Below are positions 51,045-59,454 of a stretch of 64,000 nt of DNA, in pieces (the first letter of the stretch is position 1; every line of letters begins with the position of its first letter). The notes beneath the pieces were generated by a model. That model was not told the DNA's origin, searched no databases, and worked only from the letters and a program-made list of their open reading frames with translations. Source of the DNA: Demequina maris (GTDB lineage Bacteria > Actinomycetota > Actinomycetes > Actinomycetales > Demequinaceae); the NCBI RefSeq assembly GCF_000971155.1, contig NZ_BBLX01000010.1, positions 1 to 64,000 on the forward strand. The letters are read 5' to 3'. A program made the position numbers and the translations under genes.

Positions 51045-51175
51045 TGCCGACCACCATAGGCAGGTCTCATGCGATCGCGCGAGGGTGCCTTGCCGCGCCG
51101 CGGTGTTCACCGGGCGCGAGTCGCGCGTCGGGCATGCGCACTCGTTGATCGCCGGGGCGCATCACGGAGGTGCGG

Positions 51176-51235
51176 CGACACGGATCGGCACCATAGGAGC
51201 GGATGCAGCTCGAGAAGCGACACGATTCGGCACCA
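51176..51235. repeat. direct repeat pair, 42-nt spacing
   Basis: CGACACGGATCGGCACCA (51176-51193) and CGACACGATTCGGCACCA (51218-51235). They lie in the 240-nt gap between the CopC-CopD start and the aldo/keto reductase stop, which otherwise holds no gene. Confidence 0.65.
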
Positions 51236-51284
51236 CCGTGGGCCGGGAAGGCCGGGATGGGCAGGTGGCGCGGCGGCGCGGACG

Positions 51285-52259
51285 CTAGGCGGCGGCGTCG
51301 AAGGACTCGGCGTCGACCTCGGCGGACTGCGCCGGGTTGTAGCGCGAGCCCGACACGGTCGCGGTGTCGATGAGCGCGCCCGCGCGTGCGAGCAGCGCAG
51401 AGTCGACCGCGAGCGACTCCGCAGCCTGGTTCTCGCGCAGGTGGTCGAGGCTCGTGGTGCCGGGGATCGCGACCACGTGGGGGCCGCGCGAGAGCACCCA
51501 CGCGAGCGCGAGCTGCGCCGGCGTGCAGCCCGCCTCGGCCGCGAGCGCGCGCCACTCCGGAAGCAGCGCGGCGTTCGCCGGCCAGTGGTCGGGCTGGAAG
51601 CGCGGCATGGCCCGGCGGATGTCCTTGGGGGCGAGAGCGTCCGGGTCGGTGACGCCGTCGGCGAGGAAGCCGCGCGCCACCGGGGAGAACGCGACGAGCG
51701 CGACGCCCGCCCCACGCGTCGCCTCGAGCATGCCGAGCTCGGGGTTGCGGCTCCACAGCGAGTACTCGTTCTGGACGGCCGCGATGGGCGCGGCCTCGAG
51801 CGCCTCGCGCAGGCGCGCGACCGACACCTCGGACAGCCCGATCGCGCCGATCTTGCCCGCCGCGACCGCCTCCGCGAGCGCGCCGACGCTCTCGGCGATC
51901 GGCACGGACTTGTCCCACCGGTGCAGGTAGTAGAGGTCGATGTGCTCGACGCCGAGCCGGGACAGCGACGCGTCGACCTGGGCGCGCAGGGTCGCGGGCC
52001 GGCCGTCGATCGTCTTGACCCCGTCGACCATCGCCATGCCGCCCTTGCTGGCGAGCACCGCATCGTCCCGCCGTCCCCTGAGGGCGCGACCGACCAGCTC
52101 CTCGTTGCGGCCGCCGCCGTAGAGCGTCGCGGTGTCCAGCAGCCGCACCCCGTCGTCGAGCGCGGCACGGAGCATCCGCTCCCCGTCCTCGGGCGACGGC
52201 GCGACGCCGTAGGCGTGGCTGAGCTCCATGCTGCCGAGGCCCATCCGGGGAAGGATCAC
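51285..52259 (-). CDS. aldo/keto reductase, coupled to ligC
   Basis: 324 residues from GTG 52259, which overlaps the ligC stop by 4 nt (GTGA), with GGAGGAG upstream. AKR features: GVRLLDTATLYGGGRNEELVGRAL (catalytic Asp and Tyr), ASKGGM (Lys), then LYYLHRWDKSVP (His), SEVSVARLREAL and IPGTTSLDHLREN for NADP binding. It should reduce an aldehyde or ketone with NADPH in the cytoplasm. It is not part of the textbook protocatechuate 4,5-pathway, but strict coupling says it acts with it, perhaps on the aldehyde made by LigAB or on an aromatic aldehyde that feeds the pathway (inference). Confidence 0.87.
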   Translation of the reverse strand: MILPRMGLGSMELSHAYGVAPSPEDGERMLRAALDDGVRLLDTATLYGGGRNEELVGRALRGRRDDAVLASKGGMAMVDGVKTIDGRPATLRAQVDASLSRLGVEHIDLYYLHRWDKSVPIAESVGALAEAVAAGKIGAIGLSEVSVARLREALEAAPIAAVQNEYSLWSRNPELGMLEATRGAGVALVAFSPVARGFLADGVTDPDALAPKDIRRAMPRFQPDHWPANAALLPEWRALAAEAGCTPAQLALAWVLSRGPHVVAIPGTTSLDHLRENQAAESLAVDSALLARAGALIDTATVSGSRYNPAQSAEVDAESFDAAA

Positions 52260-53212
52260 GCGAGCTGCTCCTCCAGCTGGCCGAGCACCCGGTAGCAGTC
52301 GATCACCTGGCGCAGGGAGGAGTTGGGCTCGCGGCCCTCGCGGATCGCCGCCACGAACTCCCGGTCCTGCAGCTCGATGCCGTTCATGCTCACCGCGACC
52401 TGCGACACGTCGATGGGCTCCTCGCGGCCGTCGACCAGGTCGTCGTACCGCGCGATGTAGGTGCCGGTGGCGCCGATGTAGCGGAAGAACGTGCCGAACG
52501 GCCCGTCGTTGTTGAACGACAGCGAGAGCGTGCAGATGGCCCCGGACTCGGACTTGAGCTGGATGGACATGTCCATGGCGATGCCGAGTTCGGGGTGGAT
52601 GGGCCCCTGGATCGCGTTCGCCTGCACGATGCGCCCCGCCTGGTAGGCGAACAGGTCGACGGTGTGCGCGGCGTGGTGCCACAGGAGGTGGTCGGTCCAC
52701 GAGCGCGGCTCGCCCTTGGCGTTGGTGTTGGTCCGGCGGAAGAAGTACGTCTGCACGTCCATCTGCTGGATGCCGAACTCCCCCGCGGCGATCCGCTGGT
52801 GGACCCACTGGTGCGACGGGTTGAAGCGCCGCGTGTGGCCCACCATCGCGACGCGGTCGGAGGCCTCGGCCGCCGCGAGCGCGGCCTCGGCGTCGGCGAG
52901 CGAGTCGGCGAGCGGGATCTCGACCTGCACGTGCTTGCCGGCCGCGAGCGCCGCCTGCGTCTGGGCGGCGTGGAGCCCGGTCGGGGTCGCGAGGATCACC
53001 GCGTCGACGTCGTCGCGCTCGAGCACCTCCTCGTAGCTGAGGAGCGCCGTGGGCACGCCGTACTTCTCGGCCACGGCCTGCGTCGGCTCGGGCCGCGTGC
53101 CGCTGACGACGGTCACCTCGGCGTCCTCGATGTGGGCGAGGCCGTCGAGGTGCTTCATCCCGAAGGCGCCGGCGGCGCCCACCACGGCGACGCGGATCTT
53201 GTCACCGGTCAT
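52256..53212 (-). CDS. ligC: 4-carboxy-2-hydroxymuconate-6-semialdehyde dehydrogenase
   Basis: 318 residues. Rossmann start VAVVGAAGAFGMKHLDGL. Signature blocks of LigC run along the chain: HVQVEIPLADS, VGHTRRFNPSHQ, QQMDVQTYFFRR, NAKGEPRSWTDHLLWHHAAH and SFNNDGPFGTFFRY. The match to Sphingobium LigC as I know it is strong over the full length. It oxidises the hemiacetal form of the ring-cleavage product with NADP to 2-pyrone-4,6-dicarboxylate. It overlaps the LigAB gene (4 nt) and the aldo/keto reductase gene (4 nt), one coupled operon. Confidence 0.95.
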   Translation of the reverse strand: MTGDKIRVAVVGAAGAFGMKHLDGLAHIEDAEVTVVSGTRPEPTQAVAEKYGVPTALLSYEEVLERDDVDAVILATPTGLHAAQTQAALAAGKHVQVEIPLADSLADAEAALAAAEASDRVAMVGHTRRFNPSHQWVHQRIAAGEFGIQQMDVQTYFFRRTNTNAKGEPRSWTDHLLWHHAAHTVDLFAYQAGRIVQANAIQGPIHPELGIAMDMSIQLKSESGAICTLSLSFNNDGPFGTFFRYIGATGTYIARYDDLVDGREEPIDVSQVAVSMNGIELQDREFVAAIREGREPNSSLRQVIDCYRVLGQLEEQLA

Positions 53213-54552
53213 GCATGGACCTCCTGCGGCAGCGCCTCGGCGGCGGGTGCCGGCTGGGCGACGGGGTTGCTGAGCACCAGGTGGCCCACCGCGGTGTTCG
53301 AGGCGGGCACGTGGTAGAAGCGGTGGTCGACGCTGGGAGCGCCGCCCTCGAACTGATCATCCATGGCGCCGCGGGCGATGAGCCAGTCGACGAGCTCGAT
53401 GCCCTCGGATCCGGCCTCGTCGACGTACTCCATGTGCGGCCACTCGGTCAGGCCGAGCGGGTCCGCGATGAGGTGGTCGAGGAAGGCGTTGTCCCACTCC
53501 TCGTTGATGAGGCCGGCGCGGGGGCCCTGCAGCTGGTGGCTCATGCCGCCGGTGCCCCAGATCTGCACGTTGAGCGGCTCGCCGTCCCACTTGTCGAGCG
53601 CGCGGCGGATCGCCTTGCCGAGCTCGTAGCAGCGGCGGCCCGAGGGCACGGGGTACTGCACCACGTTGACCGGCAGCGGGATGATCTTGCACGGCCACTC
53701 GTCGACGTCGCCGAAGACGAGCGACAGCGGCACGGTGAGGCCGTGGTCGACCACCATCTCATTGACGAGCGTGAGGTCGAAGTCGTCCTGGATCACGGAC
53801 TGCGCGATGTGGGCGGCGAGCTCCGGGTGGCCGTAGACGTCCGGCACCGGGCGGGGCCCGTAGCCCTCGTCCGCGACCGGGTAGTGCGCGCCCGTGCCGA
53901 GCACGAACGTGGGGATGATGGTGGAGTCGAAGGCCGTGGCGTGGTCGTTGTAGATCAGGATGATGACGTCCGGCGTGTTCTCCTTCATCCACTTCCGGGT
54001 CCACTCGTAGCCGGCGAAGAGCTTCTTCCAGTAGGGCTCCTCGGTCTTGCCGAGGTCCATGGCCGCGCCGATCGCGGGCACGTGCGACGTGAACAGCGCC
54101 GAGGTGTATTTCGCCGGGGCGTCCTCGCGCATCGTGGTGGCCTTCTCGTTCGACGGCGGGGTCCAGCCGTCGAGGTCCTTGAGGCGCACGCCCTCGGGGC
54201 GGCGACCGCCGCCGACCATCATGTCGCGGTACGCGGCCTCGCTCATGCCGGTCATCGAGCCGGCCATCTGCTGGAAGCTGAGCCCGTGGGTCGCGCCGAT
54301 CTTCGCGAGGAAGTAGATGTTGCCGCCCTCGGCCATCATCGCGTTGAGGTCCATGTCCAGGACGGCCTGGCGCTGCGCGGGGCGCAACGGCCACTCGTCG
54401 AGATAGGCCTCGCGGTCGGCGAGGTAGCGCTCGCGGTTCTCGGGCTTCATCAGCGACATCGAGAACTGGTTGAGGTGGAACCCCTTCCGCGCCTGCTCGG
54501 CGTCGAAGATGATCGTGCCGGGGATGTCCTTGTAGGGCTTGTCGAGTGACAT
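53209..54552 (-). CDS. protocatechuate 4,5-dioxygenase, fused alpha and beta subunits
   Basis: 447 residues from ATG 54552, 1 nt past the ligI stop. The N-terminal part (about 1-115) is the LigA subunit: GTIIFDAEQARKGFHLNQFS. The rest (about 135-430) is LigB, an extradiol type II dioxygenase: metal ligands in TSHVPAIG and YNDHATAF, Glu in LTLVNEM and the catalytic His in VVDHGLTVPLS. In Sphingobium these are two proteins; a fused form is known as PcmA in Arthrobacter keyseri. It opens protocatechuate between C4 and C5 using Fe(II) and O2. Confidence 0.95.
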   Translation of the reverse strand: MSLDKPYKDIPGTIIFDAEQARKGFHLNQFSMSLMKPENRERYLADREAYLDEWPLRPAQRQAVLDMDLNAMMAEGGNIYFLAKIGATHGLSFQQMAGSMTGMSEAAYRDMMVGGGRRPEGVRLKDLDGWTPPSNEKATTMREDAPAKYTSALFTSHVPAIGAAMDLGKTEEPYWKKLFAGYEWTRKWMKENTPDVIILIYNDHATAFDSTIIPTFVLGTGAHYPVADEGYGPRPVPDVYGHPELAAHIAQSVIQDDFDLTLVNEMVVDHGLTVPLSLVFGDVDEWPCKIIPLPVNVVQYPVPSGRRCYELGKAIRRALDKWDGEPLNVQIWGTGGMSHQLQGPRAGLINEEWDNAFLDHLIADPLGLTEWPHMEYVDEAGSEGIELVDWLIARGAMDDQFEGGAPSVDHRFYHVPASNTAVGHLVLSNPVAQPAPAAEALPQEVHA

Positions 54553-54553
54553 G

Positions 54554-55528
54554 TCATGCTCCTTCCGGCCAGTACAGGCGCTGGGGGTTGTCGACGAGCA
54601 GCTTCCGCTGCAGCTCGGCCGTCGTGGCGATCTGCGGGATGTAGTCGACCAGCAGCCCGTCGTCGGGCATGTGGTCCTTGAGGTTGGGGTGGGGCCAGTC
54701 GGTGCCCCACAGCACGCGGTCGGGGAACTCCTCGACCACGCGTCGGGCGAACGGCACCACATCGGTGAAGGCGTGCCGCTCGCCGTCGAGCGCGCGCGGG
54801 CCGGTGACGCTGAGCCGCTCGGGGCACGACACCTTGGTCCACACATTCGGGTTCTCGCGCATGAAGCGCAGGAAGAGGGCGAACTCCGGCCCGTCGGGGT
54901 CCTTGGCGACGTCGGGGCGACCCATGTGGTCGACGACGACGTCGGTGGGGATGCCGGAGAAGAAGTCGTAGAGGTCGGGCAGGTCCTCGGCCTCGAAGTA
55001 GATGACGACATGCCAGCCGAGGGGCGCGATCTTGGCGACGATCTCGTCGAGCGAGTCGGTCGGGACGCGGTCGACGAGCCGCTTGACGAAGTTGAAGCGC
55101 ACCCCGCGCACTCCGGCCTCGTGGAGCTCGGCGAGCTGCTCGTCGGTGACGTCGCGGCGGACGGTGGCGACGCCGCGGGCCCGGCCCTCGCTGCGCTGCA
55201 GCGCGTCGACGAGCGCGCGGTTGTCGGCGCCGTGGCACGTGGCCTGCACGATGACGTTGCGCTCGAAGCCCAGGTGGTCGCGCAGTGCGAACAGCTGCGC
55301 CGCGGAGGCGTCGCACGGCGTGTACTTGCGCTCGGGCGCGAAGGGGAACTGCCCGCCGGGGCCGAATACGTGGCAGTGCGCGTCGACCGCACCCTCGGGC
55401 AGGCGGAAGGCCGGCGTCGCGGGCCCGTCGTACCAGTCGAGCCAGCCGGGCGTCTTCTCGAAGCCGCCGGTCGTCTCGCCGTGCCGCGCCGGGGCGGTCG
55501 TGTCGTGGCCGGGGATGTCCTTGATCAC
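54554..55528 (-). CDS. ligI: 2-pyrone-4,6-dicarboxylate lactonase
   Basis: 324 residues from GTG 55528 (AGGA 8 nt upstream). Amidohydrolase fold: VDAHCHVFGP (HxH motif), VIVQATCHGADNRAL, RGVRFNFVKRL, TDVVVDHMGRPD and the final Asp in LWGTDWPHPN. Sphingobium LigI has the same landmarks and about 295 residues; the extra N-terminal 30 residues here are new. It hydrolyses the pyrone to 4-oxalomesaconate in the cytoplasm. First gene of the operon ligI-ligAB-ligC-AKR, divergent from the LysR gene. Confidence 0.93.
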   Translation of the reverse strand: MIKDIPGHDTTAPARHGETTGGFEKTPGWLDWYDGPATPAFRLPEGAVDAHCHVFGPGGQFPFAPERKYTPCDASAAQLFALRDHLGFERNVIVQATCHGADNRALVDALQRSEGRARGVATVRRDVTDEQLAELHEAGVRGVRFNFVKRLVDRVPTDSLDEIVAKIAPLGWHVVIYFEAEDLPDLYDFFSGIPTDVVVDHMGRPDVAKDPDGPEFALFLRFMRENPNVWTKVSCPERLSVTGPRALDGERHAFTDVVPFARRVVEEFPDRVLWGTDWPHPNLKDHMPDDGLLVDYIPQIATTAELQRKLLVDNPQRLYWPEGA

Positions 55529-55630
55529 GTGTGGCGTCCTTGTCACTCGCGGGTCTGTTTTCAGACTAGGCGCGCGCGGCACTATGGTCGAATAGATTCT
55601 GCAGCAACGCCCCATAGAGAGATTCGATGC
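55529..55630. promoter_or_regulatory. divergent LysR control region
   Basis: 102 nt between ligI and the LysR gene. CTATGG (55582-55587) and CCATAG (55612-55617) form an inverted pair, and ATAGATTCTGCAG lies between. LysR proteins bind such T-N11-A type dyads between divergent genes. Confidence 0.5.
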
Positions 55631-56548
55631 ATGACCGAGGCCGATCTCAACCAGCTCCGCACCTTCGTGGTGCTCTACGAGGCGCGCAGCCTGACCGGTG
55701 CCGCGGACCGGCTCCACGTGACGCAGCCGACGGTCAGCTACACGCTCGCGCGGCTGCGCAGGCGCTTCGGCGACGACCTGTTCCGCCGCGAGGGGCACGT
55801 GATGGTGCCCACCCCGCGCGCGACGCAGCTGTTCGGCCCGCTGCACGAGGCGCTCGCGCAGATCGACGCGACCGTGACCGACAGCGCCGTCTTCGAGCCC
55901 GAGGGCTTCGACGGCGAGCTCACCCTGGGGCTCACGTCGATCGGCGAGCAGACCTTCCTGCCGCCGATCATGGCGGCGCTGCAGCGGCACGGGGCGGCCC
56001 CGCACCTCGTGGCGAAGCGGCTCGACGCGGGCGTGGCCGAGGAGGAGCTCGTCCGCGGCGCCATCGACGTCGCACTCACCGTCTCCGTGATGGACACCGC
56101 GCGCCTGTGGCGCACGCCGGTGCGCGGCGTCGAGTACGTCGCGCTGACGTCACGGAAGCACCCGCTGCCGCCCACAGGGCCGGGGATGTTCGAGGGCCGG
56201 CGGTTCATCCGCGTGTCGACGCGCGGCGGCCACGTCTTCCCCCAGCAGGCCCTCGTCGAGCACGGCCTCGTGCCGCAGGTCGCGCTCACCGTCGAGGAGC
56301 ACTCGACCGTGCCCGCGGTGCTGGTCTCCACCGACCTGGTCGCGCTCCTGCCGCGCCACGTCGCCGACGTCTTCTGCGGCTGGTTCCCGTCGCTCCAGAC
56401 GGCGGACCTGCCGTGGCCGGGCACGAGCTCGCCGGTCGCGCTCTACACCCGCCGCGAGATGAACCTCTCACCGGCTCAGCGGTGGTTCCGGCGCCTCGTC
56501 CTCCACGCGGTCAGCAGCGGGGAGTTCACCGACGACGCTCAGCGCTGA
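55631..56548 (+). CDS. LysR family regulator of the protocatechuate operon
   Basis: 305 residues from ATG 55631. HTH (about 5-65): LNQLRTFVVLYEARSLTGAADRLHVTQPTVSYTLARLRRRFG. The effector domain (about 95-300) has two lobes ending VALYTRREMNLSPAQRWFR. Such regulators usually need a pathway intermediate for activation. Divergent from ligI, so it most likely controls ligI-ligAB-ligC-AKR. Its end overlaps the convergent nucleotidyltransferase-like gene by 10 nt. Confidence 0.88.
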   Translation: MTEADLNQLRTFVVLYEARSLTGAADRLHVTQPTVSYTLARLRRRFGDDLFRREGHVMVPTPRATQLFGPLHEALAQIDATVTDSAVFEPEGFDGELTLGLTSIGEQTFLPPIMAALQRHGAAPHLVAKRLDAGVAEEELVRGAIDVALTVSVMDTARLWRTPVRGVEYVALTSRKHPLPPTGPGMFEGRRFIRVSTRGGHVFPQQALVEHGLVPQVALTVEEHSTVPAVLVSTDLVALLPRHVADVFCGWFPSLQTADLPWPGTSSPVALYTRREMNLSPAQRWFRRLVLHAVSSGEFTDDAQR

Positions 56549-57189
56549 GGGCGGTTCCAGCTCTTCCGCGCGGGGAACATCGGGCTGCGCACGGGGATGG
56601 TCCACGACGAGTGCGGGTGGACGGTGAGGAGCGCCCGCTCCCACCAGGCGCGCGCCTCCGCCGACAGGTGCGGCAGCACCGCGTCCTTGTCGGCATCGTC
56701 CTCCGGCCGGGGGCTGAAGCACTTCCACACCAGCTGGACCTCGGGCGCGCCGGTCGGGATGCCGTCGATATCGAGCACCGCGCGGTCCCACGGCAGCTGC
56801 AGGCGTGCGTCCCGGCGGTACACCCACACCCGCGGCGCGCCGTCCTCGACGTTCACGCGCAGCACCCAGGCCGCCGCATCGTCATCCCAGATGAGCACGG
56901 GCTGCAGGTCGGCGTCCTCCGCGGCGTCGGCGATCGGCATCACCCCGTCGCCGTCCGCGACCCACGCGCTGCACGTCGGCGGCAGCGCGTCGAGCAGCGC
57001 GCCCAGGTCGGCAGCGGTCGTGCTGACGTCGATGTTCTCGCGCTCACGTATCGGGGAGCCGAGCCAGCGGTCGAGGGCCGCCCCGCCCGACAGCCACCAC
57101 CGGGCTCCGCTCGACCCGAGGAGCCCCGCCACGGACTCGGCGGTGAGGGGGGCCCACGGGGAGGCGGAAGAGGGGGTCGCCGGCGACAT
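56539..57189 (-). CDS. nucleotidyltransferase-like protein (ANT(2'')-related)
   Basis: 216 residues. WWLSGGAALDRWLGSPIRERENIDVST matches the start of the aminoglycoside 2''-nucleotidyltransferase-like fold, where GG and the late DxD bind metal and nucleotide. Here the second acidic motif is ENIDVS, so the metal site may be altered. The rest (FVLRVNVEDGAPR-like strands, LPWDRAVLDIDGIP, PEVQLVWKCF) fits the family. Many members are not resistance enzymes. No neighbour explains the substrate. Confidence 0.6.
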   Translation of the reverse strand: MSPATPSSASPWAPLTAESVAGLLGSSGARWWLSGGAALDRWLGSPIRERENIDVSTTAADLGALLDALPPTCSAWVADGDGVMPIADAAEDADLQPVLIWDDDAAAWVLRVNVEDGAPRVWVYRRDARLQLPWDRAVLDIDGIPTGAPEVQLVWKCFSPRPEDDADKDAVLPHLSAEARAWWERALLTVHPHSSWTIPVRSPMFPARKSWNRPQR

Positions 57190-57229
57190 GGTCCGAGGCT
57201 ACTCCCGCACGCTGTGGCATCCTGCCGCC

Positions 57230-57982
57230 GTGGCGAACTCCCCCTCCGGCGACTCGGTGACCGAGCGCCTCGTGCGGGTCCTCGAGACGTTCACGCCCAC
57301 GCGCACCGTGCAGACCGCGGCCGAGATCGGCCGGCGCGCCGGGCTGCCGTCGTCCACCGCGCACCGCGTGGTGGGCGAGCTCGTGGACGCGGGGCTGCTC
57401 GACCGCGACGGTGAGGGCCGCATCCGCGTGGGCGTGCGCTTGTGGGAGCTGGCCACGCGCTCGTCGCTGCCGCTCCGCGTCCGCCAGGCGGCGCTGCCCG
57501 CGATGGAGCGGGTGCAGGCGCGCGTGGGCGAGCACACGCAGCTCGCGATCCTCGAGCAGGACGAGGCGCTGTTCCTCGAGCGGCTCAGCAGCCCGGACGC
57601 CGGCGCGAACATCACCCGGGTCGCAGGGCGGCTGCCGCTCCACGCATCGTCCTCCGGCCTGGTGCTGCTCGCCTTCGCGGACCCCGCGCTGCAGGAGCGG
57701 GTGCTCGCACGGCCGCTGCGGCGGCTGACCGCATCGACGCCCACCGACCCGGTCGCGGTGCGCCGCAAGCTCGCGGAGGTGCGCCGGCTCGGGCACGCGA
57801 TCGCGCCGGGCTTCATCGAGGAGGTCTCGACGGGCGTCGCCGTGCCCGTGCGCGACGCCAACGGGCGAGCGGCGGCGGCGCTGTCGGTGGTGCTGCCGCG
57901 CGATGCGGCTCCCGGACCCGCGCTCGAGGAGCTGCATCGCGCCGCCCGGGACGTCGAGCGGGCGCTCGCGCAGCACGGCTGA
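57230..57982 (+). CDS. IclR family regulator (PobR-like position)
   Basis: 250 residues from GTG 57230; an ATG at 57188 is possible but would add a poorly conserved stretch. HTH (about 10-70): VLETFTPTRTVQTAAEIGRRAGLPSSTAHRVVGELVDAGLL. The IclR effector domain follows (about 85-245): ARVGEHTQLAILEQDEALFLERL, HASSSGLVLLAFADP, GFIEEVSTGVAVPVRDANG. Regulators of this family commonly control aromatic-acid degradation. It is followed in 90 nt by pobA on the same strand, with a perfect inverted repeat between. Confidence 0.87.
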   Translation: MANSPSGDSVTERLVRVLETFTPTRTVQTAAEIGRRAGLPSSTAHRVVGELVDAGLLDRDGEGRIRVGVRLWELATRSSLPLRVRQAALPAMERVQARVGEHTQLAILEQDEALFLERLSSPDAGANITRVAGRLPLHASSSGLVLLAFADPALQERVLARPLRRLTASTPTDPVAVRRKLAEVRRLGHAIAPGFIEEVSTGVAVPVRDANGRAAAALSVVLPRDAAPGPALEELHRAARDVERALAQHG

Positions 57983-57990
57983 CGCAAGTA

Positions 57991-58011
57991 GATTCCCATT
58001 CATCGGGAATC
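57991..58011. promoter_or_regulatory. inverted repeat upstream of pobA, IclR operator candidate
   Basis: GATTCCC (57991-57997) and GGGAATC (58005-58011), perfect arms 7 nt apart, about 60 nt before the pobA ATG. Confidence 0.6.
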
Positions 58012-58071
58012 AGGGGCCGCGGGGCGGTCGCCCGCCGCACAATGGCGACGCATCTTGTCAAAGGAGACATC

Positions 58072-59244
58072 ATGACCACGACCGTGCGCACCCAGGTCGC
58101 CATCGTCGGCGCGGGCCCCGCGGGCCTCGTCCTCTCGCACCTGCTCGCCTCGTCCGGGATCGACTCGGTCATCCTCGACCAGCGCTCGCGCGCGGACATC
58201 GAGCAGACCATCCGTGCCGGCATCCTCGAGCAGGGCACCGTCGACCTGCTCGCCACGATCCCCGGCTCGCGCGTGCACACCGTCGGGCAGCGTCACGACG
58301 GGATCGAGCTGCGCTTCGAGGGCGAGGGGCACCGCATCGACTTCCCGGGGCTCGCCGGCCGCTCGGTGTGGCTCTACCCGCAGCACGAGGCGCTCAAGGA
58401 CCTGCTCGCCGCGCGCCTGGCCGCCGGCCAGGACCTCCGTTTCGGGGTGACCGCGACCGCGGTCGAGGGCGCCGACGGCGTCCGCCCGCGCATCGTCGCC
58501 GTGGACGATGCGGGGGAAGGGCTGGAGATCGAGGCGGACTTCGTCGTGGGCGCGGACGGGTCGCACTCCGTGGTCCGCAAGGCGATCAGCGGGTCGCACG
58601 GCGGGTTCTTCCGGGAGTACCCGTTCGCGTGGTTCGGCATCCTGTGCGAGGCGGCCCCGAGCGCCCACGAGCTCATCTACTCGAACTCCCCGGACGGCTT
58701 CGCGCTCATCAGCCAGCGCTCCGCGACGGTGCAGCGCATGTACTTCCAATGCGACCCGACCGCCGACGCGGGCGCGATGAGCGAGGCCGAGATCTGGGAC
58801 ACCCTGCAGCAGCGCGTGCCCGGCACCACGCTCGTCGAGGGGCCGATCTTCCAGCGCGACGTGCTGCGCTTCCGCTCCTTCGTCGCGCGGGACCTGCGCC
58901 ACGGCCGGGTCGCGATCGTCGGCGACGCGGCCCACACGGTGCCGCCGACCGGAGCGAAGGGCATGAACCTCGCCGTCGCTGACGTGATCCTGCTCGCGCG
59001 GGCGCTCGAGGCGCTGCTGCTCCGGTCGGACGAGGCGCCCATCGACGGGTGGGCCGACGCTGCGCGCGACCGCATCTGGAAGGCGCAGCACTTCTCGTGG
59101 TGGATGACGAGCATGCTGCACGTCGCGCCCGACGCCTCCGACTTCGACCGGCTGCGCCAGCTGGGCGAGCTGCGGTCGGTGGTCGAGTCCGAGGCGGGGC
59201 GGACCTACCTCGCCGAGGGCTACACGGGGTGGCCGCTCGCCTGA
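58072..59244 (+). CDS. pobA: 4-hydroxybenzoate 3-monooxygenase
   Basis: 390 residues, the usual length. FAD motif VAIVGAGPAGLVLSHLL, then the RAGILEQGTVDLL block specific to PobA. VVGADGSHSVVR is the middle motif, and RVAIVGDAAHTVPPTGAKGMNLAVADV the second FAD motif. AGGAG lies 5 nt before the ATG. It hydroxylates 4-hydroxybenzoate with NAD(P)H and O2 to protocatechuate, the substrate of the fused LigAB enzyme encoded 3.5 kb away. Confidence 0.95.
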   Translation: MTTTVRTQVAIVGAGPAGLVLSHLLASSGIDSVILDQRSRADIEQTIRAGILEQGTVDLLATIPGSRVHTVGQRHDGIELRFEGEGHRIDFPGLAGRSVWLYPQHEALKDLLAARLAAGQDLRFGVTATAVEGADGVRPRIVAVDDAGEGLEIEADFVVGADGSHSVVRKAISGSHGGFFREYPFAWFGILCEAAPSAHELIYSNSPDGFALISQRSATVQRMYFQCDPTADAGAMSEAEIWDTLQQRVPGTTLVEGPIFQRDVLRFRSFVARDLRHGRVAIVGDAAHTVPPTGAKGMNLAVADVILLARALEALLLRSDEAPIDGWADAARDRIWKAQHFSWWMTSMLHVAPDASDFDRLRQLGELRSVVESEAGRTYLAEGYTGWPLA

Positions 59245-59300
59245 CGCGAGGGCCAGGCGCCCCGGGGCGCCGCATCGTGACGGCGCATGACCGGTATCGC

Positions 59301-59343
59301 GGACCGCTGTTTCCGCCCGGACCGCTCCCTTCATAGATTGACA
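59301..59343 (+). promoter_or_regulatory. promoter region of the second aromatic set
   Basis: GGACCGCT occurs twice (59301-59308, 59319-59326) upstream of TTGACA (59338-59343), a good -35 box. About 110 nt before the monooxygenase start. No clear -10. Confidence 0.4.
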
Positions 59344-59454
59344 GCGATCCGCAACGTCGCCGCATCGCACCCCGGGAGGCCCCGTGACACCCCTCGCTCT
59401 CATGGCAGCCGGAGGACCGCCGTCAGCGCTCCGGGGGCGACGGGAGCGCCTGGG

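Noticed and set aside
56539-57189. Calling the nucleotidyltransferase-like gene an aminoglycoside resistance gene
   Set aside because: Only the fold-level motif is seen, the second acidic motif is altered, and most such proteins are not resistance enzymes.
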